From Nucisporomicrobium flavum (lineage in GTDB: Bacteria; Actinomycetota; Actinomycetes; Mycobacteriales; Micromonosporaceae), in contig NZ_JADMLH010000020.1 of NCBI RefSeq assembly GCF_016464385.1, positions 62,001 through 126,000 of the forward strand: 64,000 bases of DNA. Reading direction: 5' to 3'. Made by a program: the position numbers and the translations under genes. Position 1 is the first letter of the stretch; every line of letters starts with the position of its first letter. Under the pieces are notes generated by a model. The model was not told the DNA's origin. It made no database searches and was given only the letters and a program-made list of their open reading frames with translations. Shown piece after piece: positions 25,636 to 32,990 of the stretch.

Positions 25636-26180
25636 TTGCGATCATGTGAGATCTCCCCTCCTGCTCGGCGCGAGCCAAGCAACTTCGAACCTCCGACTCC
25701 TCCTTAGAACACTAGTACGAGGGTACGACAAACACGGGCAGCTAGCCGTCCTGTCCGAGTTCGTTGAGATTCCTCTATGGCTGGTAGCCGGTGTCGAACA
25801 CGCCGCTAGACAGCCCGTCGAGTGCTTTCAAGGCGAAGCCCGCAGGCGTCAGCGGCCGGTCCAGCGCCCTGATCATTCTCGATGCGAAAGTCGCCACAGG
25901 CCCGGCGTGACGGTTGACAGCAGCCAGCTGGATGATCACTGCGCAACCACCATGCTGTGAGGACGATGTGCTGAAGCTACCAACCAGGGGTGCAGGCACC
26001 GGCGGACTGACAGCAGAAGACCTACCGGCGGGTAGTCAGCCGGGCGGCAGTCGGAGTAGCTATGGTCGGCAACCCGAAGGTTGCCAAGGCAATTAAGAAG
26101 GGTCAAGATCCAATCCGCATGCGGAGGTTGCAGCCTGGCACGGATATAAGCAGATCTTGACCAAAGCCTAGGCTCAGTGC
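25636..26180. other. Divergent intergenic region
   Basis: About 545 bp between a minus and a plus gene. Its left end has the AGGAGGGG box and the 12-codon frame at 25645-25607 (extending into the gene start). The rest shows short unconvincing frames only. Confidence 0.4.
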
Positions 26181-26852
26181 GTGACATCGCAATCTGATCG
26201 GGGTCGCACCGAGAGCCACCGTAGCGACGTGCAAGGAGCTGGGCACCCACGTCGGTGGTTTTGGGTGGGGACTGGCGGCGCAGTCGTGTTCGTGGGCAGC
26301 CTCGGCTGGTTCCTCGCTGGGCAGGGACTTGACCGCGCTGACAAGTACAGCAGCATCATGGCGATGTTCATTGCTGTAGCTGGGCTCGTGGTTGGAGGGC
26401 TCAGTTGGTTGCTGCGGCGGCAACGTCCGGCAGGGGCTAGCTACTCAGTTTGGGACAAGGAGGAAGGCGGTCTCGTCAACGAGGTCTGCGCCCCCTCCGA
26501 CTTGCCTGCCTGGCCTAGGCACTTTGAGGGCTACAGATTCTTGCGCGAGGAGAGCGGCGGCGTTCGGGTCTTCGGCGGACAGGGGCTGGCCATAATGTCC
26601 GATTTTCCGGCGACGATGAACGGTTGCGCTCACCAGCGCTTCTTCGTCCGCTGGCGAACACTTGGCGGTCACTCCGTCGCTGCGTCGCTGGTCTCTGTGC
26701 CGGATCTGATCACGGTTGAAGCGGCCGCCTATGGGTCGAGCGGCTGGATGTCGTCACACGGTTGCGGGCAGCCGGCATGGGAGGTCATCAAGGATGAACA
26801 ATCGCTAGTAGACGTTGTAGTCAGTTGGCAGGTCTGGGTGCCCACGTCTTGA
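26181..26852 (+). CDS. Two-helix membrane protein with cytosolic domain, hypothetical
   Basis: 223 aa from GTG 26181. After a polar N-terminus of about 24 aa two membrane helices follow (about 26-46, Trp-Val-Gly-Thr-Gly-Gly-Ala-Val-Val-Phe, and 58-78, Ile-Met-Ala-Met-Phe-Ile-Ala-Val-Ala-Gly), then a 140-aa soluble domain rich in Trp and Gly (Val-Trp-Asp-Lys-Glu-Glu-Gly-Gly near 89, Trp-Gln-Val-Trp-Val at the end). Such a helical hairpin plus cytosolic domain is common in actinomycete conflict systems, where the hairpin anchors an effector. No family is recognised. It ends just before a degenerate att-like segment. Confidence 0.55.
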   Translation: MTSQSDRGRTESHRSDVQGAGHPRRWFWVGTGGAVVFVGSLGWFLAGQGLDRADKYSSIMAMFIAVAGLVVGGLSWLLRRQRPAGASYSVWDKEEGGLVNEVCAPSDLPAWPRHFEGYRFLREESGGVRVFGGQGLAIMSDFPATMNGCAHQRFFVRWRTLGGHSVAASLVSVPDLITVEAAAYGSSGWMSSHGCGQPAWEVIKDEQSLVDVVVSWQVWVPTS

Positions 26853-26870
26853 CGCTAGCCGGGCAGTCCG

Positions 26871-27002
26871 CGTGCCAAAACCGTGCCCGATGAGCCGGGC
26901 GCGGTGGGGACGTGGCGAGGATTAGGTCTTGAGGCTGGTGAGCGTTCCGCAGCTCGGTGATCATGACCGAGGACCCTCTGGCAGTGTGGGAGTCAGTGGG
27001 GT
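26871..27002. repeat. Degenerate third attachment-site arm
   Basis: It has the paired GTGCC repeat (starts 26872 and 26883, 11 bp apart) and, about 100 bp later, GCAGCTCGG-x-GATCATG-xx-CGA and TGGCAGTGTGGG-x-GTCAG-x-GG. The same words in the same order occur at 29574-29717 just left of, and entering, att copy B. The T-arm and acceptor end are lost. This looks like the decayed end of an older element. Confidence 0.6.
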
Positions 27003-27131
27003 CGGTAGACGTGTAGAGCATCGCTAGCTCCCTCTACCCGCCCGGGGATTTGCAAGCGAGGGTCAAGGTTGTTGTCGGTCCCGTGCCGTATTCTCGCTCA
27101 CGAACTGCGACCTACCAGCTAGGGAGAGCTT

Positions 27132-27956
27132 GTGCCAGCGCAGCCGATCACACCGCGCGTTGGACGTCCCGTCCCAGAAGACATGCGAACCTCCTTGTCG
27201 CCTCCTGTCCGGCAGGGACTTCAGGGCTGGCTGGCGTCCTGGCTAGCCGGCGAATTCGGCGACGATCTCCAGCGTGCGGTACTAGTCGCGGCCGGACTAG
27301 ACCTTGACATCGGCCGTCCTGACTGGGCTTTTAGAGACCTCCTCCAGTACAGCAATCAGGGCGATGAAGAACTCCTTGATGCCGTCCACGTCACCCTCGG
27401 CGTGCTGAAGTCGGACACGCGTACAACGCGGCGGAATCCTCCGCATGAAGACGTCGACCGTTTCCTCGCCGTCGGTAGATCGGCATGGACCGCGACTGAG
27501 GACGGCGTCATGCACCGCTCCAGCCCAACGGCTCAAGCCGCCTTCGAGTCAGCTGCGACTACGCCAGGCTCGTCAAGCACGGAGCTGAATGAGGCATGGC
27601 GGACAGCTCACACTCGCAACGGCAGCGCGGGTGACGCATGGGACCACGCCATCAAGGCTGTTGAATGCGTCCTCATCCCGATCGTCGTGCCGAGGAAAAG
27701 CAAGCCCAACCTCGGTGACGTGATCGGTCAATTGCGTGGCCAACCCCACCTATGGAAACTAGGCATTCGCGGGCAAAATCGAGACCACAGCGTTGAGCCC
27801 CTTGTTGCTGCGCTCACCTTGCTATGGCCGGACCCAAACCGACACGGTTCTCCCAGACCCGAGGCGCCGGCAACCCCTGAGGAGGAACGGGCCTTGGTCA
27901 ATCTGGCTGTCGCGATCGTGCAATGGGCGAAGGACGGGCTAATCGCAAGGCGGTAG
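27132..27956 (+). CDS. Hypothetical protein with HEPN-like helical C-terminal domain
   Basis: 274 aa. GTG 27132 with AGGGAG at 27121-27126. The N-terminal 90 aa are helical (Leu-Gln-Gly-Trp-Leu-Ala-Ser-Trp-Leu). The C-terminal part follows a pattern I know from Abi-like and HEPN-like phage-resistance or plasmid proteins: Leu-Asn-Glu-Ala-Trp, a long helix Asp-Ala-Trp-Asp-His-Ala-Ile-Lys-Ala-Val-Glu, then Pro-Asn-Leu-Gly-Asp-Val-Ile-Gly-Gln-Leu and Arg-Asp-His-Ser (Arg-x-x-x-x-His type). Catalysis is not proven. It lies alone inside the tandem-element region. Confidence 0.6.
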   Translation: MPAQPITPRVGRPVPEDMRTSLSPPVRQGLQGWLASWLAGEFGDDLQRAVLVAAGLDLDIGRPDWAFRDLLQYSNQGDEELLDAVHVTLGVLKSDTRTTRRNPPHEDVDRFLAVGRSAWTATEDGVMHRSSPTAQAAFESAATTPGSSSTELNEAWRTAHTRNGSAGDAWDHAIKAVECVLIPIVVPRKSKPNLGDVIGQLRGQPHLWKLGIRGQNRDHSVEPLVAALTLLWPDPNRHGSPRPEAPATPEEERALVNLAVAIVQWAKDGLIARR

Positions 27957-27980
27957 CGCGAGGCCGACGCGGACCCGAGC

Positions 27981-28000
27981 TGAGTGACTAACTGAGTGAC
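27981..28000. repeat. Direct repeat TGAGTGACTAACTGAGTGAC, copy 1
   Basis: A 20-bp word itself made of two TGAGTGAC units with starts 12 bp apart. It recurs exactly at 28925-28944, and half of it at 28811-28820. The paired layout is like the GTGCCAGA arm sites, so these may be arm sites of another lost integrase. Confidence 0.55.
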
Positions 28001-28094
28001 AATCGCCAGAAATCCCGACGGACGACCGTGGATGTCTGCGGAGTGAAACCGCGGCTCAACGCGAGTATCGCGCAGGGTGAACCGCCATGGTCGG

Positions 28095-28122
28095 TTGCCT
28101 GGGGGTCAAGGGGTCGCCCCTC
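28095..28122. repeat. Possible degenerate att core
   Basis: GGGGGTCAAGGGGTCG resembles the GGGGGTCAGGGGTTCG core of the 43-bp att repeats but lacks the acceptor end. Weak; could be chance. Confidence 0.25.
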
Positions 28123-28132
28123 CCGCTCGCCG

Positions 28133-28789
28133 CTACCTGGGACGAGTGGTATGTGCATCATCGCCCGTAGGAACTGCGAAACTCATATCAGGCATCGACA
28201 TCAACTCCGAATACGGAACCTTCTCGAGCTGCTCCGCAATACGGTCGGCGAGGGCATCGAACTGGTCTGAAACCCAAGTCAGCGCCGTCTCAATCAGTAG
28301 ACCAATATTGGTTACATCCGAGTCGCCTCCGATAAGCCCAACCATACTTAGGCATACGACTTTCTGAACTTGCGGCTTTGTGGCCGGAGGAGCCACAACG
28401 ACTCCTGCTTGAGCTTGTGAAAAAGGGTTCTCGTCGTGAATGAAATGCTTATTTCGCATGGCAAGATAGTGATTCGCTACGTCTCGCTGTACTCCCGCTG
28501 AGTAAATCCTTTGGAGAGACAATGAAAAGCGCGATCGGGAGTTGCCGAAGCATTTAGCCCAGGTGGTGACCGAGGATCGAAGCAAAGATTGCTTAATTAC
28601 CTCAGGTTGGTCTGGGCTGTTCCGAAGTGTGATGGCACACTGGTGAGCAAATTCTAGATCTTGGCGATGAAGCGCAAGGTGCGCTAAGCGGCGGGCCTCC
28701 CTGTCAGATAAAACAGCCAACTTCACGGCGTCCGGGAAGCCCTCGACGTGGAGCCGTCCGCTGTTCATCGAGATCTGAAGGTCTTCCAT
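28133..28789 (-). CDS. Hypothetical protein with HEPN-type R-x5-H motif
   Basis: 218 aa from ATG 28789. Mostly helical. Residues 111-121 read Met-Arg-Asn-Lys-His-Phe-Ile-His-Asp-Glu-Asn: Arg112 and His118 form the R-x(4-6)-H signature of HEPN RNases, in the Arg-Asn-Lys-His form typical of AbiU2-like and related families. The N-terminal part (Leu-Ala-His-Leu-Ala-Leu-His-Arg-Gln-Asp) and the C-terminal helices would complete the four-helix bundle. HEPN proteins act as toxin or phage-defence RNases; no obvious antitoxin (MNT) gene is adjacent. The gene is AT-richer than the surroundings, suggesting transfer. Confidence 0.6.
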   Translation of the reverse strand: MEDLQISMNSGRLHVEGFPDAVKLAVLSDREARRLAHLALHRQDLEFAHQCAITLRNSPDQPEVIKQSLLRSSVTTWAKCFGNSRSRFSLSLQRIYSAGVQRDVANHYLAMRNKHFIHDENPFSQAQAGVVVAPPATKPQVQKVVCLSMVGLIGGDSDVTNIGLLIETALTWVSDQFDALADRIAEQLEKVPYSELMSMPDMSFAVPTGDDAHTTRPR

Positions 28790-28924
28790 TCTGGAAGCCT
28801 AACGCTCGGCTGAGTGACTATCGTTGCCGACGGGCAGCGCAGCCTGGGGCTTCCTGCGAGATCGGTGCCCGGCGTGAACGGGGGGCCGGCAGCGGCAAGC
28901 CGGGTTGAACGCGCGGCCAGCATG

Positions 28925-28944
28925 TGAGTGACTAACTGAGTGAC
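28925..28944. repeat. Direct repeat TGAGTGACTAACTGAGTGAC, copy 2
   Basis: Exact second copy of 27981-28000, in the gap between two minus-strand genes. Confidence 0.55.
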
Positions 28945-29057
28945 GACCGGAACGTCTAAAGGGGGACGTCCATGGAAGCTGATGGACTGTCCCAGCAGCT
29001 CAGCGGCTATGTCGTTGCTGCATGGGCGACCATGATCGTTCCTTGACACGGAAGCAG

Positions 29058-29555
29058 TCAGAGGGCCCAGGTAGAGTCATCCCATAGAGCTTCAAGGTCG
29101 GCTTCTAGATGCACAACGCTCACCGACTCAACCGTTGCGGTAGCAAACTCGATCAACTTAGCGTCGCGACGGCCGGGCATGTCCCAGTACCGAAAGATCG
29201 CTTGTCCTGCTTCCTTGGCCTCCATCAGCCGCTCGGCGATGAAGTCAGGTTGATGTGCAACATAGTGCTCCGTCACGGCGCCACCGAAGCGTCGGACGCG
29301 AAGGAAACCGTTGACGGCCCTATAGTTCGGCTCGACGACTGGGCCTGTGTTCGGGGAGCCTGTCGAAATCTGGTGTGCGGGGTCGATCGGCATCTCAGAT
29401 TCGGGAAGGTCGAGGTCGTCAGCCACCTTGGTTGGGGCTCCTGTGAGCAATAAGCAGCTCACTACAAGTTCTGACCACGCTCGAGCGCCAGACCGCTTCA
29501 CGTCCACAGGGTACGACTCCAAGGCGACTCCTGGATCGGTTGGAGGCTGGTTCAC
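29058..29555 (-). CDS. Hypothetical protein
   Basis: 165 aa from GTG 29555. No signal peptide; the only hydrophobic run is short (Leu-Val-Val-Ser-Cys-Leu-Leu-Leu near 30-37). The C-terminal half (Thr-Glu-His-Tyr-Val-Ala-His-Gln-Pro-Asp-Phe-Ile-Ala-Glu-Arg-Leu-Met) is helical and contains Tyr-Trp-Asp-Met-Pro-Gly-Arg. I recognise no family. It is the last gene before att copy B, and thus cargo at the right end of the element. Confidence 0.5.
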   Translation of the reverse strand: MNQPPTDPGVALESYPVDVKRSGARAWSELVVSCLLLTGAPTKVADDLDLPESEMPIDPAHQISTGSPNTGPVVEPNYRAVNGFLRVRRFGGAVTEHYVAHQPDFIAERLMEAKEAGQAIFRYWDMPGRRDAKLIEFATATVESVSVVHLEADLEALWDDSTWAL

Positions 29556-29573
29556 TACAGCACTACCGCTGGC

Positions 29574-29592
29574 GTGCCAGTTCCGTGCCAGA
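29574..29592. repeat. Paired arm-type repeat, right side
   Basis: GTGCCAG at 29574 and GTGCCAGA at 29585, starts 11 bp apart, the same arrangement as at 22956-22974. Supports an attR arm. Confidence 0.55.
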
Positions 29593-29695
29593 CAGATCGG
29601 TCATCACCGGGGAGTAGCGGGGAACCACGAGGGATCGACGCACGTTTGCCCTGGTAGACGGATCGCAGCTCGGCGATCATGGTCGAATACCGTCC

Positions 29696-29738
29696 TGGCA
29701 GTGTGGGGGTCAGGGGTTCGAGTCCCCTCAGCTCCACC
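29696..29738 (+). repeat. Attachment site copy B (right island boundary)
   Basis: 43 bp identical to copy A at 22874-22916 (T-arm and acceptor half CAGCTCC-A of a tmRNA/tRNA-Ala-like gene). The bases after it differ from copy A (CCC and not CCA). No 5' half lies upstream. Core-like genes begin about 200 bp to the right, so this is the likely right end of the integrated region. Confidence 0.85.
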
Positions 29739-29745
29739 CTTGAGC

Positions 29746-29774
29746 AACGCCCGGACCGACGTCCGGGCGTTTTT
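29746..29774 (+). terminator. Terminator after att copy B
   Basis: Stem AACGCCCGGAC / GTCCGGGCGTT, 4-nt loop, then a T-run. Similar to but not the same as the terminator after copy A, so the two are homologous but diverged. Confidence 0.8.
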
Positions 29775-29931
29775 GTTTGCGCCCTGGCGCCTTTCACCGC
29801 CGGCGATGGCGAAATTATCTTGAAGGCGGACCTCCCCACACCAGCAGGGAAGGGTGAACAATCCGACTGCGAGGCGCCCGGGTCTGATCGGGTGGGGCCC
29901 ACCGGTTCGGCCTCGCGTGGAGGTGGTCCGG

Positions 29932-30945
29932 GTGCGTGTGCTCGTGACGGGCGGCACTGGCTTCGTGGGGTCCCATACGGTCGCCGCGCTGGTTGGCGGG
30001 GGGCATGAGGTCCGGTTGCTGGTCCGGTCGCCGGATCGGATCGCGCCGGCGTTGCGGCCGGTGGGGATCGCCGAGCCGGTCGATCACGTGGTCGGGGACG
30101 TCACCGACCGGGGCTGTGTCGAGCGGGCGCTGGACGGCTGCGACGCGGTCCTGCACGCGGCGGCCGTGTACAGCCTGGACTCCCGGGCGTACGCGAAGAT
30201 CAAGGAGACCAACGTCCGCGGTGCCGAGACCGTGTTGACCGCCGCCGTCCAGCATGGCTGTGACCCGGTGGTTCATGTCTCCAGTTTCGTTGCGCTGATC
30301 CAACGGGGGGCAACGGTCACCGCCGGCTCGCCGTTGTCGACCGCGCGGGGAGTCTATGTACGGTCGAAGGCGGAATCCGAGGCGGTGGCCCGCCGGTTGC
30401 AGGACGATGGCGCGCCCATAGTGATCGTGTATCCGGGTGGCGTGCTCGGCCCGTACGATCCGCATCTGGGTGATCAAGTGCAGCGCCTGCGGAACGTTGT
30501 GCGGGGGCGCTACCCGTCATGGCCCAGCGGCGGCTACCACCAGGTGGACGTACGGGATGTGGCGAAGCTTCACGCTGCGGTGATGACGCCGGGTGCCGGA
30601 CCGCGGCGATACGTTGTGCCCGGCCATCACGTCACCGGCGAAACCATGTTCACCACGCTGCGGGCAGTGACCGGACGCCGGCTGCCGCATGTCATCTCGC
30701 CGGCGAGAATGATGCTTCCGTTCACCGCGATGGCGACTGCCGCCCAACGTGTGCTGCCGGTGCATCTGCCCGCCGAGTACGAGGGCGTTCTCCTTCATGC
30801 CTACGACACCCGGTTCGACGACTCGCCGGCCCGCGAGGAACTGGGCGTCCATCCGCGCCCGCTGGTGGATACGTACCGCGACACGGTGCGGTGGCTGTAC
30901 GACACCGGCCGGCTGACCGCCCGCCAGGCCGGCGCCGTCCATTAG
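29932..30945 (+). CDS. NAD-dependent epimerase/dehydratase family protein
   Basis: 337 aa. GTG 29932 chosen for GGAGGT at 29919-29924 and because Arg-Val-Leu-Val-Thr-Gly-Gly-Thr-Gly-Phe-Val-Gly (Rossmann motif, residues 2-13) begins there. An extended SDR with Tyr-Val-Arg-Ser-Lys (Tyr-x3-Lys) as catalytic pair, and Val-Tyr-Pro-Gly-Gly-Val-Leu-Gly-Pro after it, as in dihydroflavonol-reductase-like enzymes. The substrate is unknown (a carbonyl, steroid or sugar). First core-like gene right of the island; monocistronic. Confidence 0.85.
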   Translation: MRVLVTGGTGFVGSHTVAALVGGGHEVRLLVRSPDRIAPALRPVGIAEPVDHVVGDVTDRGCVERALDGCDAVLHAAAVYSLDSRAYAKIKETNVRGAETVLTAAVQHGCDPVVHVSSFVALIQRGATVTAGSPLSTARGVYVRSKAESEAVARRLQDDGAPIVIVYPGGVLGPYDPHLGDQVQRLRNVVRGRYPSWPSGGYHQVDVRDVAKLHAAVMTPGAGPRRYVVPGHHVTGETMFTTLRAVTGRRLPHVISPARMMLPFTAMATAAQRVLPVHLPAEYEGVLLHAYDTRFDDSPAREELGVHPRPLVDTYRDTVRWLYDTGRLTARQAGAVH

Positions 30946-31122
30946 TGCTGCCGCCGCATGCCGGTACCTTCCCGCTCGCATGAGGTTCTCCACAGCCTGA
31001 CCATCGCCGCATCTACCGCTCACTGCGTCGGCATCTCCTTCGCCCTGCGCGCCGTCACCGCCTGACCCGGACCGGCCTCCCTCCGGGGCACATGACTCCG
31101 TCGCCGGCACGTGGCCGGGAGC

Positions 31123-31260
31123 TCAGGATGCGATGAGGCGGCGCTGGTCGGATGCGGCCAGGCGGCGCAGGAAGTCCGGCGAGGCACCTACGATTTCTGC
31201 GGCGCGACCCATTGTGTAGGCCGGGTAGTCGTCGTCGAGCATGTCGTCGGGTTGGGCCAT
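31123..31260 (-). pseudogene. Truncated MerR-like regulator
   Basis: 45 codons from ATG 31260 (GGAGAGG upstream at 5-base spacing). The product has Asp-Tyr-Pro-Ala-Tyr-Thr-Met-Gly-Arg-Ala-Ala-Glu-Ile-Val-Gly-Ala-Ser and Phe-Leu-Arg-Arg-Leu, the first half of the DNA-binding domain of a common small actinobacterial MerR family. It stops before the usual Gly-Gly-His-Arg-Arg-Tyr wing. It is probably a remnant, although the intact ribosome site leaves room for a working micro-protein. Confidence 0.55.
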
Positions 31261-31279
31261 GCATACCTCTCCATGACGA

Positions 31280-31307
31280 GGGCCCCGGCGCGGAAGCGCC
31301 GGGGCCC
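31280..31307. terminator. Perfect 12-bp GC hairpin
   Basis: GGGCCCCGGCGC pairs with GCGCCGGGGCCC around GGAA. It lies just upstream of the ribosome site of the MerR remnant. It may be a terminator or a structured leader; direction is uncertain. Confidence 0.5.
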
Positions 31308-32003
31308 AGGGTTACGGGTGATACACCATCTACCGACAGGTTCGTCGGTTTGTCGTTTCCACACCTCGCCGCATTCAGCGGCTTGCGGTGCGAGGATCGC
31401 ATCAGCGTGACCGGAGAGCACCTCACGATCGATGGCCCTGCGGTGTCCGCCTCAGAACTGAGAACTACGTTCCGACGGCGGGCGATCCAACGGTGTTCTT
31501 CCCTCCCTTTCCTCTGCTGCATTACTGATGGTGCGGTCGTGCTACCCCGCCGGTGGAGGAGCCCCACGCAAACTTCATGGCCCCGCACACGTGCGGCGGA
31601 TCTTTCCTGCATCAGGCTGAGCCCCGAAAACGCATCGGCCCTGCCTGCGGTTGCCCTGACCTGGAACTACGTCAAGGTCTTGTCGTGCACTTGCCTTGCC
31701 TTGCCACGTGCGGCGATGTCTTCACCGCACCTGCCGAGCGAGCCACGAAACGTTCCGGGCCCTGCTTGACGCTCGGTCTGATTCGTCTGCGTCTTCCAAC
31801 GATCTCTGCTGTCAACGGAAGGAACGTTACCCGCGCCCGGCGAGAAAGTCTAGGCGCGGAGGCATAGATTTTTCGGGGCAGAGTTCGGAGGTTCCGGGAG
31901 GCGGCGACGTTCAGGTGGAGAAGCCCGCGCGCTCGCCGACTACGGCTCGTGGCGGTGCGGCCGGCTCACGCCGGCACCGGAGCGCGAGGTTCTGCGCGGG
32001 CCC
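31308..32003. other. Intergenic stretch, no gene seen
   Basis: About 700 bp. All open frames are low-quality (Arg/Ser/Pro-rich) and have no ribosome site. I found no recognisable RNA gene or family remnant in it. Confidence 0.4.
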
Positions 32004-32285
32004 TCAGAATGGTGCGGGGCCGCGACCTGCCAAGGACACCAGCAGCTGCGTGGCGAGGAGCTTGCGCATGCCCGTGACGTCAACTGTCCCCACCCGGTCG
32101 TAGGGCAGTTCCAACTGAAGCCCTTCGCCGGCGTCGCGAAGCTCCGTCGTGATCTCGTCGGGACGGAACGTGCCGCCCCAGCCGTTGATCCCTCCGCGCT
32201 GGTTGGTGCTGAGCGAGGCCATACCGGAGATGCATGCGCCGTCGACCAGGGTCAGCTTCGCGGGGCCTGAATAGGTTGTCGTCAT
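32004..32285 (-). CDS. Small hypothetical protein
   Basis: 93 aa. ATG 32285 with GAAGGAAG upstream. Beta-rich: Tyr-Ser-Gly-Pro-Ala-Lys-Leu-Thr-Leu-Val-Asp-Gly, then Gly-Trp-Gly-Gly-Thr-Phe, Leu-Gln-Leu-Glu-Leu-Pro and a final Gly-Thr-Val-Asp-Val-Thr-Gly. The alternating strands suggest a small beta-barrel or sandwich, and similar small proteins are widespread in actinomycetes. No signal peptide. Function unknown. A separate gene from the cold-shock protein to its right (190 bp gap with a terminator between). Confidence 0.65.
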   Translation of the reverse strand: MTTTYSGPAKLTLVDGACISGMASLSTNQRGGINGWGGTFRPDEITTELRDAGEGLQLELPYDRVGTVDVTGMRKLLATQLLVSLAGRGPAPF

Positions 32286-32426
32286 CGTTGCTTCCTTCAG
32301 GATGTCGCGCGGCGTGCCCGAGCGGCCCAGGGCCGAAGACGCCGGCGTGATGGTGAGACGGAGCCCTGTGGGGGGACGGCGCTCATTCTCGCCGATCAGC
32401 TCCGAGCGAGGCGCGCGGTAAACGCC

Positions 32427-32462
32427 GAACGGCGGCCCGCTGAACCAGTCGGGCCGCCGTTC
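32427..32462 (-). terminator. Terminator of cold-shock gene
   Basis: A 13-bp stem (GAACGGCGGCCCG / CGGGCCGCCGTTC) with a 10-nt loop, 12 bases after the stop of the cold-shock gene on the minus strand. Confidence 0.7.
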
Positions 32463-32474
32463 GCAGTGCGTGGA

Positions 32475-32678
32475 TCAGAGCGGGCGGATGTTCTCCGCCT
32501 GCGGGCCCTTCTGGCCCTGGGTGATGTCGAACTCCACCTTCTGGTTCTCGTCGAGGCTGCGGTAGCCGCTCGTCGCGATCGCGGAGAAGTGGGCGAAGAC
32601 GTCGGCGCCGCCGTCGTCCGGGCTGATGAAGCCGAAGCCCTTGTCGGCGTTGAACCACTTCACGGTGCCTGTAGTCAT
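32475..32678 (-). CDS. csp: Cold-shock protein, CspA family
   Basis: 67 aa, the standard size. RNP1-type Lys-Gly-Phe-Gly-Phe-Ile and RNP2-type Val-Phe-Ala-His-Phe motifs are intact, as is the N-terminal Gly-Thr-Val-Lys-Trp-Phe-Asn. A single-stranded nucleic acid binding protein (RNA chaperone) in the cytoplasm. It has a long upstream region with a hairpin, as is usual for csp mRNAs. Codon use is like the flanking chromosome. Confidence 0.97.
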   Translation of the reverse strand: MTTGTVKWFNADKGFGFISPDDGGADVFAHFSAIATSGYRSLDENQKVEFDITQGQKGPQAENIRPL

Positions 32679-32772
32679 GTCTGCTCCTTCGCAGGCTGGT
32701 CGGGAACGCACTGTGCGAACCCTTGCGCCGCCGCGTTGATAACCCGCGTCGAAACGACACGAAAAACGAAAA

Positions 32773-32807
32773 GCGCCTGGGCGGGTTTCGAATAACCCAC
32801 CAGGCGC
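32773..32807. repeat. Hairpin upstream of cold-shock gene
   Basis: GCGCCTGG-GC-GGGTT (32773-32787) pairs with AACCC-A-CCAGGCGC (32794-32807) with a small internal mismatch. Flanked by A-runs on both sides, so it could be a bidirectional terminator or a leader structure of the csp transcript. Confidence 0.6.
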
Positions 32808-32917
32808 CATAAAACGTCTACGGAAATCAAAACTGCAACGGGACCAACTTAGCACGTGCGCTGCGGGCCGGGTCTGCGGAGGCCAGTGGGGCAGATCACT
32901 CTTCCTGAGGCCGGAAC

Positions 32918-32979
32918 GCGCAACTGCTGGTTGCGCATCGCGGGATGGCGTCGTACGGTGACACGCAACCGATGGTTGC
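32918..32979. promoter_or_regulatory. Two dyads upstream of the SRPBCC-ArsR operon
   Basis: GCGCAACTGCTGGTTGCGC at 32918-32936 (7-bp arms, 5-bp spacer) and GCAACCGATGGTTGC at 32965-32979 (5-bp arms, 5-bp spacer) share the GCAAC-N5-GTTGC core, centres 45 bp apart. They lie just before the ribosome site of the gene at 32991, as expected for operators of the ArsR-type repressor encoded in the operon. Confidence 0.65.
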
Positions 32980-32990
32980 AGGAGGGTGTC

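Noticed and set aside
29330..29740. A complete ssrA (tmRNA) gene ending at att copy B
   Set aside because: The 370 bp upstream hold a minus-strand gene and no 5' tmRNA end.
31152..31769. 205-codon plus-strand frame
   Set aside because: Antisense to the MerR remnant at its start and otherwise low-complexity with no ribosome site.
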